Assembly (NCBI GenBank): GCA_903951425.1 | Contig: CAJBBX010000172.1 | Location: 1-39,814 of the forward strand | Direction: 5' to 3' | Source of the DNA: an uncultured Chthonomonas sp. | GTDB lineage: Bacteria > Armatimonadota > Chthonomonadetes > Chthonomonadales > CAJBBX01 | DNA: 39,814 bases | Shown here: positions 15,420-23,545 of the stretch, in pieces | Layout: every line of letters begins with the position of its first letter | How positions within the stretch are numbered: position 1 is the stretch's first letter | The notes under the pieces: generated by a model | Told to the model about the DNA's origin: nothing | What the model saw: only the letters and a program-made list of their open reading frames with translations | Database searches by the model: none | Program-made: the position numbers and the translations under genes

Positions 15420-15449
15420 CGGTCTGTCGGCTTGTCAGATGACCGATGC
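15416..15449 (-). promoter_or_regulatory. Hairpin at the ATPase/DUF4276 junction, likely translational coupling
   Basis: GCATCGGTC (15416-15424) and GACCGATGC (15441-15449) are perfect 9-base inverted arms with a 16-base loop. On the mRNA the ATPase stop codon lies in the loop and the DUF4276 ATG lies in the 3' arm. The effector start is closed unless ribosomes finishing the ATPase melt the stem. Confidence 0.6.
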
Positions 15450-16637
15450 CGCCGGTGCGCCCAAGCTGGCTCCTGCGCTCTGGGGTCCGAGGACTTCAGC
15501 CATATAGAGGGAGCCTGCCGCGTAGTCGGCCAGCAGGCCGGCGACCTCGGGAATCTCACTTACCCTTGTAAGGGCTGTCCGGCCATCGCGGAGTTCCGTT
15601 ACCACCGACTCCTCCGGTGCGAACTGGCTGATCAGCACGGGCGAATGGGTTGCCAGCAGCACCTGCCGCCCGAAGTCATGCGTTGCATACCGCACGGCCT
15701 CGGCCAGGACCGCCAGCGCCCACGGGTGGAGGGAGGTCTCCGGCTCGTCAAGCAGGAGGAGCGGCTCGCGGTCCCTGGGTTCCGCGAACAGGCTCGTCAG
15801 CAGCAGGAGCATCTGCAGATGTCCATCTGAGACTCCGGATGCCCGGATGGGGTCCCGTCTCATGGTGTCGATGAAGCTGCAATAGACGGTGGTTGGACTG
15901 GTCTGCTCCATCTCAAGTCCATCAAAGCAGGGGAACGCACGCCGCATCAACCTGTCGATCATGCCATACCTGTCGTCACGCCCCGAGCGGTCCTTCAGGT
16001 TCCTCAGCACCGAGAAGAGGTTCTCGCCTCGGTCATACAGCCATGTCTCATGGCCCACCTCGGAGCCGAACTGCCCCAGGCGATGCAAGAGGAAGCCGCG
16101 GCAGTTGTACCTATGCACCGCGCGCAGTGCATGGTCCATACCGAGGGCAACGGCAGGGGGCGTCCCCATGTCCAGGTAGCGTTCCAAGCTCAGCCTTGTC
16201 GGGTCGCGCAGGTCAACGTCAATCCGCTTGCCCTGATCCGCCGACCAGACCGACGCGTTGGCACGACCGACAGGGCGCTGCAACAGCGGGGTTGGCCACC
16301 CGACCGCAGTCAGTCTCTCGCCGGGGTAGCTCTCGATGCGCCCGGATGATAGGCCGAACTCCAACCGGTACTCGGCGTCGACCGTAGCCAGAGTGATCTC
16401 CAGATTGTCTTCAGCTCCGGCTCCATCGAATAGAAGCCCTATGCCGTGGCTTCGTTGGCTGGAGGCCACGTCGACGCCGCGAATCGCACAGTCGCGCACG
16501 AACCAGACGGTGTCGAGGATTGATGACTTACCGGAACCATTCGGGCCAAACAGAGCCGTGATCGGGCCAAGCGGCAATGAGACATCCGCCAAAGCCCGGT
16601 AGTTGCGTATTCGGATGCTCGTGAACCCGGCGGACAT
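15435..16637 (-). CDS. OLD-like/AAA_21 ATPase, probable defence sensor
   Basis: A 400-residue ABC/SMC-type ATPase that begins SIRIRNYRALADVSLPLGPI, like OLD and RecF relatives. Walker A is GPNGSGKS (31-38). The signature is SGVSDGHLQ (about D271). Walker B is LLLLDEPETSLHP (D297, E298), and the switch His is in ATHSPVLI (H331). No TOPRIM domain is fused; the TOPRIM-like part is the separate downstream gene. Start at 16637 is chosen for GGAGGTGAGT directly before ATG. The frame is open further upstream without a site. By analogy with PARIS (ATPase plus DUF4435) and Gabija, it may sense phage and gate the effector. It lies 75 bases downstream of the alpha-galactosidase pair on the same strand but is functionally unrelated. 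Confidence 0.88.
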   Translation of the reverse strand: MSAGFTSIRIRNYRALADVSLPLGPITALFGPNGSGKSSILDTVWFVRDCAIRGVDVASSQRSHGIGLLFDGAGAEDNLEITLATVDAEYRLEFGLSSGRIESYPGERLTAVGWPTPLLQRPVGRANASVWSADQGKRIDVDLRDPTRLSLERYLDMGTPPAVALGMDHALRAVHRYNCRGFLLHRLGQFGSEVGHETWLYDRGENLFSVLRNLKDRSGRDDRYGMIDRLMRRAFPCFDGLEMEQTSPTTVYCSFIDTMRRDPIRASGVSDGHLQMLLLLTSLFAEPRDREPLLLLDEPETSLHPWALAVLAEAVRYATHDFGRQVLLATHSPVLISQFAPEESVVTELRDGRTALTRVSEIPEVAGLLADYAAGSLYMAEVLGPQSAGASLGAPAASVI

Positions 16638-16712
16638 ACTCACCTCCGGCCCGGCGTTGCGCTCTGCAGCCGCCGGCCGCACACCAAGCAGTGTACCAGT
16701 GTGCCGTCAGCC

Positions 16713-18854
16713 CTACTCCACCGCCTCGTAGACCAGTAGCTCGCTGGTCAGCGCGCCGTCGAGCCGCACCGTGAGGCCCTGGTCGGCCAAGTGCAAGCCC
16801 TCCACCTCGCACGCCTGGCCGCTGTTGTCGAAGGTGACCCGGTAGCGCTTCGAGCGGTCGATGCCACGGAGGCGGAGGAGGTACTCGGGCGGGGCCTGGC
16901 CCGCTAGCCGGAAGAGGCCGCAGATGCCCCGCAAGCCGTCGGCCGCGTCGAGTTCCAGCACGCCCCAGCCGCGCGGCTCGGGGTCGAGCACCTCGGGCGT
17001 GTGGTGGTACATGCGCCCTGTGGCCATGAAGGGCCGGACGAAGCCCTTGTAGAGGCCGATCCAGTGCTTCATGCGGGCCAGCATGTGCGGGTTCCACTGT
17101 GCGCCGCGGGGCTTGGGGAAGCCGATGGTGGGCCGCACGAAGAGCAGTTGCCGCGCCTGGAAGTCAAAATCCGCCGCCAGGTAGCCGCTCTGCCCGCCGA
17201 TCAGCCGATCCACGTATTCGGGCGGCAGCGCCATGGTCATGCCGTTGGTGATGGCGAAGGAGCGCGGCGCGATCTGCCAGTCGGTCACCCAGCTGTGGCT
17301 GAACCGGCTCACCATGCCCACGTCGGTGCGGCCGCCGCCACCGGCGCAGCTCTCGAAGATGACCTCCGGGAAGCGGGCCCGCAACCGGTCGTAGATGCCG
17401 TAGAGCGTGTCGTAGTATCGCCAGAAGCCGTTCTCGGCGAACCCGTCGCGCAGCGTCCGGGCGCCCATGCCCATGCCGCCCACGTTGTAGTCGAGGCGGA
17501 AGAACTCCAGCTGGTTCTCCTCGATGACCCGGGCGATCTGCCCTTCCATCCATCCCGCCACCTCGGGGTTCGTCAGGTCCAGCTGGCCTCCGAATGAACG
17601 CCGGCCGTCGTAGGCCGCCGCCTCCCAGTCGGGATGGGCCCTGGCGGGCCCGCTCTCGGAACCGCTCCTCTCGGCGTCCATCCAGAGCCCGAAGAGCATG
17701 CCGCGCTCGTGGGCGCGCCACCGGAACGGGTCCAGCCCCTCGGGGAAGCGCGTCAGATCCACCGTCCACTCGCCCACGGTGGACCACCAGTTGCTCTTCG
17801 GCGGGGCGTACCAGCTCGCGTCGATGAAGAAGACCTCGCAGCCCATGTCGGCGGCGCAGTCGATGGCGTGGACCACCTCGTCGGCTGTGATCTCGATCTC
17901 CGGCCCGATGCCCGACTCGACCCAGCCGCCGCGCCCGCGGGCCTGGGGCGTCATCACGCTGCGGCGCAGGTGGTCATGCATGGCCTGGACGCCGGTGTCG
18001 AGGTCGCCGAAGGTGAGGCCCAGGTGCATCTCGGGCGGGCTGACGGTCTCGCCGGGCGCGAGCACGCGTTGCGGGGCGGGTGCGTCGGGGCCAGCGCGGA
18101 AGAAGAGGCGGGCGTCGGCGTCGGAGGCGTCGGCGCTCAGGTCGAACTCGAAGCCGTAGCCGCCCGACCAGGCAAGCTGGCCCACGAGCATCTCACCCGT
18201 GGCGTTGTTGCGCAACGCGAACCACGGATGGCGGTGCCGGTCGCGGCGGTAGCGTCCGTCGACCCGATAGCCCGCCGCCGGCAGGTCATGCCAGCGGAAG
18301 CTGCCCTCGTGGCCCCAGTGCGGGTTCTCGGCATAGCCCAGCGAGAAGAGGGGCCCGGCCTCCTCGGGCAGCACGTCCCGCCAGCGGCGCACGGTCTGCA
18401 GCACGCCGCTCCATGAGCCGCACGCCGCAAGCGCGGCGGGGCGGTCGCCGGTGTTGGTGATCTCGAGCCACCGCGTGATGACCGGGGTCCCGTCCAGCAG
18501 CGTGTGGACCTTCAGGCTCACGGGCCGCACCGTATGCCGCAGGCTCACGATGACGTGCTTGCCGCGGGTCTCGTCGGTCACCTCGGCGCCCATCCACTCC
18601 CAGTCCGAAGCGAGGAGCTGGCCGTCGATCTCCAGCCAGAAGGCCTGCGGCATGGGATGCACCGAGGGGTCCATGCGGCCGTCGTAGTAGCTGACGTAGC
18701 CCGAGCCGTTCCACGCACGGCCCACGTAGCGGCCCAGCGTCAGCGACTCCTCGTAGACCACCATGCCGGTGCGGTAGACGACGACGGGCTCCGCGCCATC
18801 GGTGATGAGTACGTCGGACCAGTTTCGATCGACGGCTTCGGGTTGCGCTTCCAT
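16713..18854 (-). CDS. GH36-type alpha-galactosidase, cytoplasmic
   Basis: A 713-residue enzyme expected to remove terminal alpha-galactosyl (or related alpha-linked) residues. An N-terminal beta-supersandwich (about 20-330) includes WLEIDGQLL and SLRHTVRPVSLKVHTLLDG. It leads to the TIM barrel, with EVFFIDASWYAPP, the nucleophile in FFRLDYN (D455) and the acid/base in ESCAGGGGRTDVGM (D511). These are the two positions used by GH36. No signal peptide is seen, so it should act inside the cell on imported oligosaccharides. The start at 18854 is chosen for GGAGAGG before the ATG. Earlier in-frame codons lie within the upstream gene. It follows the exported paralogue by 20 bases, in one operon. 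Confidence 0.9.
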   Translation of the reverse strand: MEAQPEAVDRNWSDVLITDGAEPVVVYRTGMVVYEESLTLGRYVGRAWNGSGYVSYYDGRMDPSVHPMPQAFWLEIDGQLLASDWEWMGAEVTDETRGKHVIVSLRHTVRPVSLKVHTLLDGTPVITRWLEITNTGDRPAALAACGSWSGVLQTVRRWRDVLPEEAGPLFSLGYAENPHWGHEGSFRWHDLPAAGYRVDGRYRRDRHRHPWFALRNNATGEMLVGQLAWSGGYGFEFDLSADASDADARLFFRAGPDAPAPQRVLAPGETVSPPEMHLGLTFGDLDTGVQAMHDHLRRSVMTPQARGRGGWVESGIGPEIEITADEVVHAIDCAADMGCEVFFIDASWYAPPKSNWWSTVGEWTVDLTRFPEGLDPFRWRAHERGMLFGLWMDAERSGSESGPARAHPDWEAAAYDGRRSFGGQLDLTNPEVAGWMEGQIARVIEENQLEFFRLDYNVGGMGMGARTLRDGFAENGFWRYYDTLYGIYDRLRARFPEVIFESCAGGGGRTDVGMVSRFSHSWVTDWQIAPRSFAITNGMTMALPPEYVDRLIGGQSGYLAADFDFQARQLLFVRPTIGFPKPRGAQWNPHMLARMKHWIGLYKGFVRPFMATGRMYHHTPEVLDPEPRGWGVLELDAADGLRGICGLFRLAGQAPPEYLLRLRGIDRSKRYRVTFDNSGQACEVEGLHLADQGLTVRLDGALTSELLVYEAVE

Positions 18855-18874
18855 ATCCCTCTCCTGCGGCTTGC

Positions 18875-21373
18875 CTATCTGGCTCTTCGATAGCTGATGA
18901 CGACGGCGCCCGGCTGTCCCGCGATGGTGACCAGCAGGCCCTTCTCCATGAGCTGCTTGCCCGTGAACCGCCGGGCCTTGCCCTGGTCCAGGTCGGTCAC
19001 CTCGTAGCGTGCGGTGGGAACCAGCCCGCGGAGCTTCAGGCGGCCGGTCTCGAAGATGCACTTCTCGCGGCGGAAGGCCTGCACCATCCCCTCGCCGGTG
19101 TCCGGGCGGTCGAACTGCCACGCCATCCAGGTATCCGTAGCGGTGCTGTAGCTGGTCAGCGGGTAGTAGTCGCCGGTGTAGCATGGGGTGATCTTGCGCC
19201 ACTGGCCCACAAGCTTGCGCAGCAGGTTGTAGTCCAGCTTGGTGGTCCGGATGTCGAACAGGGCGTTGGTGAACGGCACCATATTGCTGCGGAAGGTGTA
19301 GGGGTCCGCATCGGCGGCGCCTGTGCCCGATAGCGGGATCCAGAGCGAGATGCCGTAGCTGGCCGACTGCGTGCCGATGGCGTCGCAGCGCCAGTCGGTG
19401 CGCCAGAGCGGGATGGCCCGGCGCATGGTCTCCAGGTCGTTTCGGCGGCCGCCGGACGCGCAGGAGTCGATGAACATGCCCGGGTGGCGCTTGAGAAGCT
19501 CGTCCCAGTAGGCCAGGTAGCCCTCGACGTGGCGGATCTCGGTGATGCCCTGGCGGTCCGGCGCATCGGCCTTGCGCCAGTAGTCGAGCGGGTCCATGTT
19601 GAAGTCCTGGCGGTAGAGGTCGATGCCCTGGGCCGTCATCAGCCGGTCAACGTGGTCGGTGAGCCACTCACGCGCCTCGGCGTTGCCCAGGTCCAGCAGG
19701 CCGCCGGCCGCGCCGCCGTGGATCCACTCCGGGTGGTTCTTGGTGAGCCAGGTATCGGGGTGGACGCGCTCGGGCTCGAACCAGAGGATGGTCTTGACGC
19801 CCTTGTCGTGGGCATGGTCGCTGATGGCGCGGAGGCCGTTGGGGAAGCGCTTGGCGTCCACCTCCCAGGTGCCGGTCTTGGGCCAGCCCACCGGCGCGAA
19901 GGGGTACCAGCCCGCGTCCATCCACCACCGGTCGATGCGGAGGCCCTCGGCCAGGTAGCGGTCGATGCAGGCCTTCTGGTTCTCCTCGTTGGCCTGCTCC
20001 ATCTCGCTGAAGATGTGCGAGCTGCAGCCGAACATCTCGGGCTCGGGCAGCTTGCCGCCGGGCCGCGGGACGTTATGGGCCAGCATCCAGCTACGCCAGA
20101 CGTTCTGCGCGCCGATCCAGTCACCGTTCCAGAACTGCAGGACCACCAGCGGCGAGCGCACCTCTTCGCCGGGCAGTAGGCGGAAGTGGGTTAGCTCCTG
20201 GCCTGCCTGCACGTGCAGCCCCGTGCCGGCGTCGCGGGTCCATGTGGAGGACCATTGGCCCGGCCAGCCGACCACCATGATGACGCCGTGGCCCGTGGCC
20301 GTCTCCAGGTTGAAATAGGACATATCGGAGTTGGTGGGCCGCCCGCCGGTGGCGCCGATCCGCTTCACGGTGGAGGGCGCCAGCGCGGTCTCCAGCGGGC
20401 CGTAGTCGTTCTGGGCGCAGGGGCTCCCCACGGCGTGATGCAGCAGGAACTCGCCGTAGTGGCCGCGCTGCAGCCGCAGGTCCAGCGCCTGGATGCCCTG
20501 GATGATGGGCGTCGCCGCCGATCCGGTGTTGCGGAAATGGAGCGTCCACTCTACGGTCGGGAAGCTCTTGTACGCGACGCCGGCCATTCGGACCACCAGG
20601 CCCGTCGCCGGGTCAGTCCAGGTGAGGGTCTGCTCGGTCCGCTGGTCATCGAGCCGCCGCGACGAGCGCGCCTGCTTCCACGATGGGAGCAACTCGTACG
20701 ACGGCTTTCCGTCGTACGTGAATGAGATCGGCGGGCTTGCGGGCTCAGCGATGGCTGGGCCGCCGGCGCTGGGCAGGTCGGAGAGCCAGATGCGCTTGCC
20801 GTCGGCCAGCGTGATGCGCGCATCCGCCCAGTCCGCCTGGTCGCAGGTGATGCCGTCGCCGCCGTCGCCGACGATGAGCTCGAACTCGGTGGCGCCCGCC
20901 AGGTCCACCTTCACGGCCATCGGGTCCATGCCCTCTGACAGGTTGCCGGAGCGGAACAGGTCGCGGAGGCCGACCTTCACGGTGAAGGTCACGCTGCCCC
21001 GGCCACCCACGGTCTGGTCATTGCTGTCGACGCCGATCAGCGCGTCGAACCGCTTGCCGGGGCCGGGCAACCGGACGATGATGCGGCTGGGCGCGTGGCA
21101 GAATAGGCCCTTCGAGTAGGTCGCGCCGGCCAGCTTCAGGGGCTTCCCGAAGCGGCCGTCCTTCTGCACCATGTCGTAGTTCGTCGCCACCTCGATGCCG
21201 GGGTTGGGCGCCGGCGCGGCGATGCCCTCGAACAGGGCGGCGGCAAACCGGCGCGCCTCGGCCATCGAATCGGGGGAGGGGGTCATGGCTCGCACTCCTT
21301 GGCCGGCGATCAGGATGCCCAGGCCCGCCAGGGCGCAGAGGCTTCGCACGGGGTTTCGGCTCGATTGGGGCAT
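18875..21373 (-). CDS. Secreted NPCBM-GH36/27-type alpha-galactosidase
   Basis: An 832-residue exported enzyme. The N-terminal signal is RNPVRSLCALAGLGILIAGQ. Residues about 35-210 form an NPCBM carbohydrate-binding domain (YDMVQKDGRFGKPLKLAG, then GLFCHAPSRIIVRLPG, RFDALIGVD). A beta-sandwich follows (about 215-430), then the catalytic barrel with WWMDAGWYPFAPVGWPKTG, nucleophile LYRQDFNMDP (D590) and acid/base DSCASGGRRNDLE (D646). A small C-terminal beta domain closes it. The start at 21373 follows GAGGTG with six bases between. A GTG at 21382 overlaps that site. It heads the operon with the cytoplasmic GH36 gene, a division into outside and inside steps. No clear promoter was found in the 175 bases upstream. 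Confidence 0.9.
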   Translation of the reverse strand: MPQSSRNPVRSLCALAGLGILIAGQGVRAMTPSPDSMAEARRFAAALFEGIAAPAPNPGIEVATNYDMVQKDGRFGKPLKLAGATYSKGLFCHAPSRIIVRLPGPGKRFDALIGVDSNDQTVGGRGSVTFTVKVGLRDLFRSGNLSEGMDPMAVKVDLAGATEFELIVGDGGDGITCDQADWADARITLADGKRIWLSDLPSAGGPAIAEPASPPISFTYDGKPSYELLPSWKQARSSRRLDDQRTEQTLTWTDPATGLVVRMAGVAYKSFPTVEWTLHFRNTGSAATPIIQGIQALDLRLQRGHYGEFLLHHAVGSPCAQNDYGPLETALAPSTVKRIGATGGRPTNSDMSYFNLETATGHGVIMVVGWPGQWSSTWTRDAGTGLHVQAGQELTHFRLLPGEEVRSPLVVLQFWNGDWIGAQNVWRSWMLAHNVPRPGGKLPEPEMFGCSSHIFSEMEQANEENQKACIDRYLAEGLRIDRWWMDAGWYPFAPVGWPKTGTWEVDAKRFPNGLRAISDHAHDKGVKTILWFEPERVHPDTWLTKNHPEWIHGGAAGGLLDLGNAEAREWLTDHVDRLMTAQGIDLYRQDFNMDPLDYWRKADAPDRQGITEIRHVEGYLAYWDELLKRHPGMFIDSCASGGRRNDLETMRRAIPLWRTDWRCDAIGTQSASYGISLWIPLSGTGAADADPYTFRSNMVPFTNALFDIRTTKLDYNLLRKLVGQWRKITPCYTGDYYPLTSYSTATDTWMAWQFDRPDTGEGMVQAFRREKCIFETGRLKLRGLVPTARYEVTDLDQGKARRFTGKQLMEKGLLVTIAGQPGAVVISYRRAR

Positions 21374-21547
21374 GGGTGGCACCTCGCTGAATGCCGCCCG
21401 AGTGACAACGCCGGTTCGGCGCCCTCACCTTCGACGGCGCGGCGGCAGATACCTGCGCGGTGGCCGAATCCCGCATTTCGGTTCAACGACGCTACTGTGT
21501 TCCCGGCACGTCACAGGCGGCGCGGCGCTCGACCCATGGAGGGTGGC

Positions 21548-21952
21548 TCAGCGGCGGGTCGGCCCGACCCGCTCCCGCAGGGCGACCAGCAGATGGGTGA
21601 GGAGCGCGGCGTGGGCGGGCAGGCGACGGGCGATCTGCTCGGCGATGGCCTCAACGTACGTGTGGGAGGTCAGGTGGCGGTCGCGGCTCAGGCCCAGGAG
21701 GCGCTCGGCATCTTCCGGCGACACGAGGCCTACCCGCAACGCCTCGCGGAAGCGCTGGTTGGGCGATGCGGCAGCGACCCCCTCCATATCGGCGAGGTAG
21801 GCCTTGAGCGCCTTCCAGCAGACTTCGTAGGTGTACTCGAACCGCTGGATCGAGGCATCGCGGACCACGACGCTCGAGGGCATGGTCAGTGCTTCGTTGA
21901 GGGTACCCAGAACCCTCTCCGCCGAGGCCAGCTGAGCCGTTACTCGGTCCAT
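21548..21952 (-). CDS. hepT: HepT-like HEPN toxin (HI0074 family)
   Basis: A 134-residue all-helical protein of the nucleotidyltransferase-substrate-binding/HEPN type. RFEYTYEVCWKALKAYLADM is the usual helix 1-2 block. It has the full RX4HXY motif, R92-HLTS-H97-T-Y99. In the studied MntA/HepT system (Shewanella) this motif is the RNase active site and Y99's equivalent is AMPylated by the antitoxin. The name follows that similarity and is not tested here. The gene overlaps the 3' end of the nucleotidyltransferase gene by 13 bases, so the antitoxin is translated first. It may be a toxin or simply a stable partner. Confidence 0.82.
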   Translation of the reverse strand: MDRVTAQLASAERVLGTLNEALTMPSSVVVRDASIQRFEYTYEVCWKALKAYLADMEGVAAASPNQRFREALRVGLVSPEDAERLLGLSRDRHLTSHTYVEAIAEQIARRLPAHAALLTHLLVALRERVGPTRR

Positions 21953-22257
21953 AGGACGATGCCCTCCCGTAGGGCCTTGGCGCGGAATTCGGCGTCGGCC
22001 ACAGCCAAGTCGACCAGGTCCACCATGAACGGGATGGTAGATGTCTCAAGCGCACCCATGGCGCGGCGGATCTGCCTCTCGATGCCCTGCTCGGAATCGA
22101 GCGCGATGTCGTAATCCGATCCTATCCGCGCCCTGCCCGTGGCGCGCGAACCGAAGAGGAAGGCGCGCGACGGCGTGCCGCCCATGGCCTCCCGCACTGT
22201 GGCGACGATGCGCGGGAGGTAAGTATCCGATGCAAGGTGCGGCGGCAGGTCGATCAT
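21940..22257 (-). CDS. mntA: MntA-like minimal nucleotidyltransferase antitoxin (HI0073 family)
   Basis: A 105-residue minimal nucleotidyltransferase. The catalytic motif GSX10DXD is complete: GSRATGRARIGSDYD (G36-S37, D48, D50), followed by IALD. A further acidic residue lies in FMVDLVDL. In MntA/HepT pairs this enzyme adds AMP to the HEPN partner's Tyr and silences it. The motif in the downstream gene (RHLTSHTY) fits that role. The start ATG at 22257 has only a weak ribosome site. It is the first gene of a two-gene unit, 56 bases after the DUF1801 gene on the same strand. Confidence 0.85.
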   Translation of the reverse strand: MIDLPPHLASDTYLPRIVATVREAMGGTPSRAFLFGSRATGRARIGSDYDIALDSEQGIERQIRRAMGALETSTIPFMVDLVDLAVADAEFRAKALREGIVLWTE

Positions 22258-22313
22258 GCCGACATGATGCGCCTGGACGCGGCGGGCGTCAACCGGGCGG
22301 CGTGCCGCATGCG

Positions 22314-22706
22314 CTACTCTGGCTGCTTGGCCGAAGACCTCGGCTTGGCCGCTCGGGCTTCGTTCTCGGCCAGGCGGGCCAGCACGATCGACCGGACCGC
22401 CTCCGGGGGCAGCGGCTTCTCCGGCGTGAAGCGGATCGTACCGGGGCTGCAGTCGAAGCCCGCCAGCTCGGCCTCATGTTCGGCTACGGTGCGGGCGCTC
22501 ATGGGATAGAGCGCGCAATGGCCGGCCCAGGCGGCGAAGCCCACCAGCAGCTTGCCGCGGCGGAACGCGGGCATCTGCCAGGCGATGCACTCCACGGCGT
22601 CCGGCACGGCGTCCAGGATGGCCTCGCGCAGGGCCTGGAGCGCTGCGCGCTGCTCTGGGCTGACGCCGTCGAGGTACTCGTCAATTGTCGTGAACGTTGC
22701 CGGCAT
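22314..22706 (-). CDS. DUF1801-family small protein
   Basis: A 130-residue cytoplasmic protein of the DUF1801/YdhG fold: TIDEYLDGVSPEQRAALQAL, ECIAWQMPAFRRGKLLVGFA, HCALYPMS, then the typical GTIRFTPEKPLPPEAVRSIV. Members are related to the frataxin/CyaY-like fold; their function is not established. The start at 22706 is chosen because GGGAGGAG lies just upstream; an ATG 14 codons earlier has no site. It probably belongs to no pathway shown here. Confidence 0.88.
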   Translation of the reverse strand: MPATFTTIDEYLDGVSPEQRAALQALREAILDAVPDAVECIAWQMPAFRRGKLLVGFAAWAGHCALYPMSARTVAEHEAELAGFDCSPGTIRFTPEKPLPPEAVRSIVLARLAENEARAAKPRSSAKQPE

Positions 22707-22839
22707 AGCGCTCCTCCCATGGGTGCGATCACCCATTATGACTGACACGCCGACCCCGCGATCCTGTCCGTGCGGCCCATCACGGGTCGGTATGCGCCAT
22801 CTGGTAGCGGTAACTTAGCAGACATACTATGCTGATGCC

Positions 22840-23424
22840 ATGAAGTGGGAGGCACTGCTCAACCTGATCGGCAACGAACCCGTGTTCCACTCCTCGCTCC
22901 TGCTTGCAGGCAAGGCGTCGGTCTCCCAGACTCGTGTGCAGCTTCCGAGATGGGTGGCAACGGGCCGGCGGCTGCAGATTCGGCGCGGCCTCTACGCTCC
23001 GGCGCCTTACTGGCGCAAGGTCGTACCGCATCCGTCGTACGTTCTCGCCGTCAAGGTGGAGGTCTATACCAGCCCACCTGCGGGAGGTGTGACTACGGCG
23101 ACATTGGTTCGGAAGCATGTGACGCTGAACCTATGCCACCATAATCTGTCCTCACTCCTCGCCGGCAAGCTGCACGCGCTGCTCAGTCGGCTGTTGATCA
23201 AAGGGCGCGACCTCCACGAGCTGATCTGGCGCCTCTCCGGCCGGGCCTGGCCGGAGCCGAGCTCCGCGATGCTCAACAACGCCCTCGCCCGGACCCAGTG
23301 GCCGGGTCCGCCAATGGAAAGCGCCAACCGGCGGCAGGAGCTGCTCCGTCATCCGGCAGCAGTGGACTGGGCTGCCGCGCGTGCAGACCTTCGTCCCTTC
23401 TTGGCGAGGGTACAGGGACCTTGA
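22840..23424 (+). CDS. In-frame fusion remnant of AbiEi antitoxin and AbiEii toxin
   Basis: A 194-residue chimera. Residues 1-67 or so (MKWEALLNLIGNEPVFHSSL, then QLPRWVATGRRLQIRRGLYA) match the winged-helix N-terminus of AbiEi-type regulators. From about residue 71 (VKVEVYTSPPAG) it becomes the C-terminal half of an AbiEii-type toxin: HNLSSLLAGKLHALL, IKGRDLHELIWRL, SAMLNNALARTQWPGP. The C-terminal part of AbiEi and the N-terminal nucleotidyltransferase half of AbiEii, including its GS...DxD active site, are gone. The join, near 23032-23056, keeps the frame. As it stands it could bind DNA but cannot transfer nucleotides. No strong ribosome site precedes the ATG. The upstream TACTAT near 22827 could be a -10 box. 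Confidence 0.7.
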   Translation: MKWEALLNLIGNEPVFHSSLLLAGKASVSQTRVQLPRWVATGRRLQIRRGLYAPAPYWRKVVPHPSYVLAVKVEVYTSPPAGGVTTATLVRKHVTLNLCHHNLSSLLAGKLHALLSRLLIKGRDLHELIWRLSGRAWPEPSSAMLNNALARTQWPGPPMESANRRQELLRHPAAVDWAAARADLRPFLARVQGP

Positions 23425-23545
23425 CCTGCTGAACTACGATGTCCTGAGGAACCTACCGGCATAGGATCGTGGCTCGGCTACCCACGGTCGTGTTCGGGGC
23501 ACGCGCCCGGTGACGCTACCCGCCGCTGTCTGATCGTCGGGCCGC

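Noticed and set aside
18855-19202. N-terminal extension of the cytoplasmic GH36 enzyme
   Set aside because: It lies inside the upstream alpha-galactosidase gene and reads as low-complexity; the ATG at 18854 has a ribosome site.
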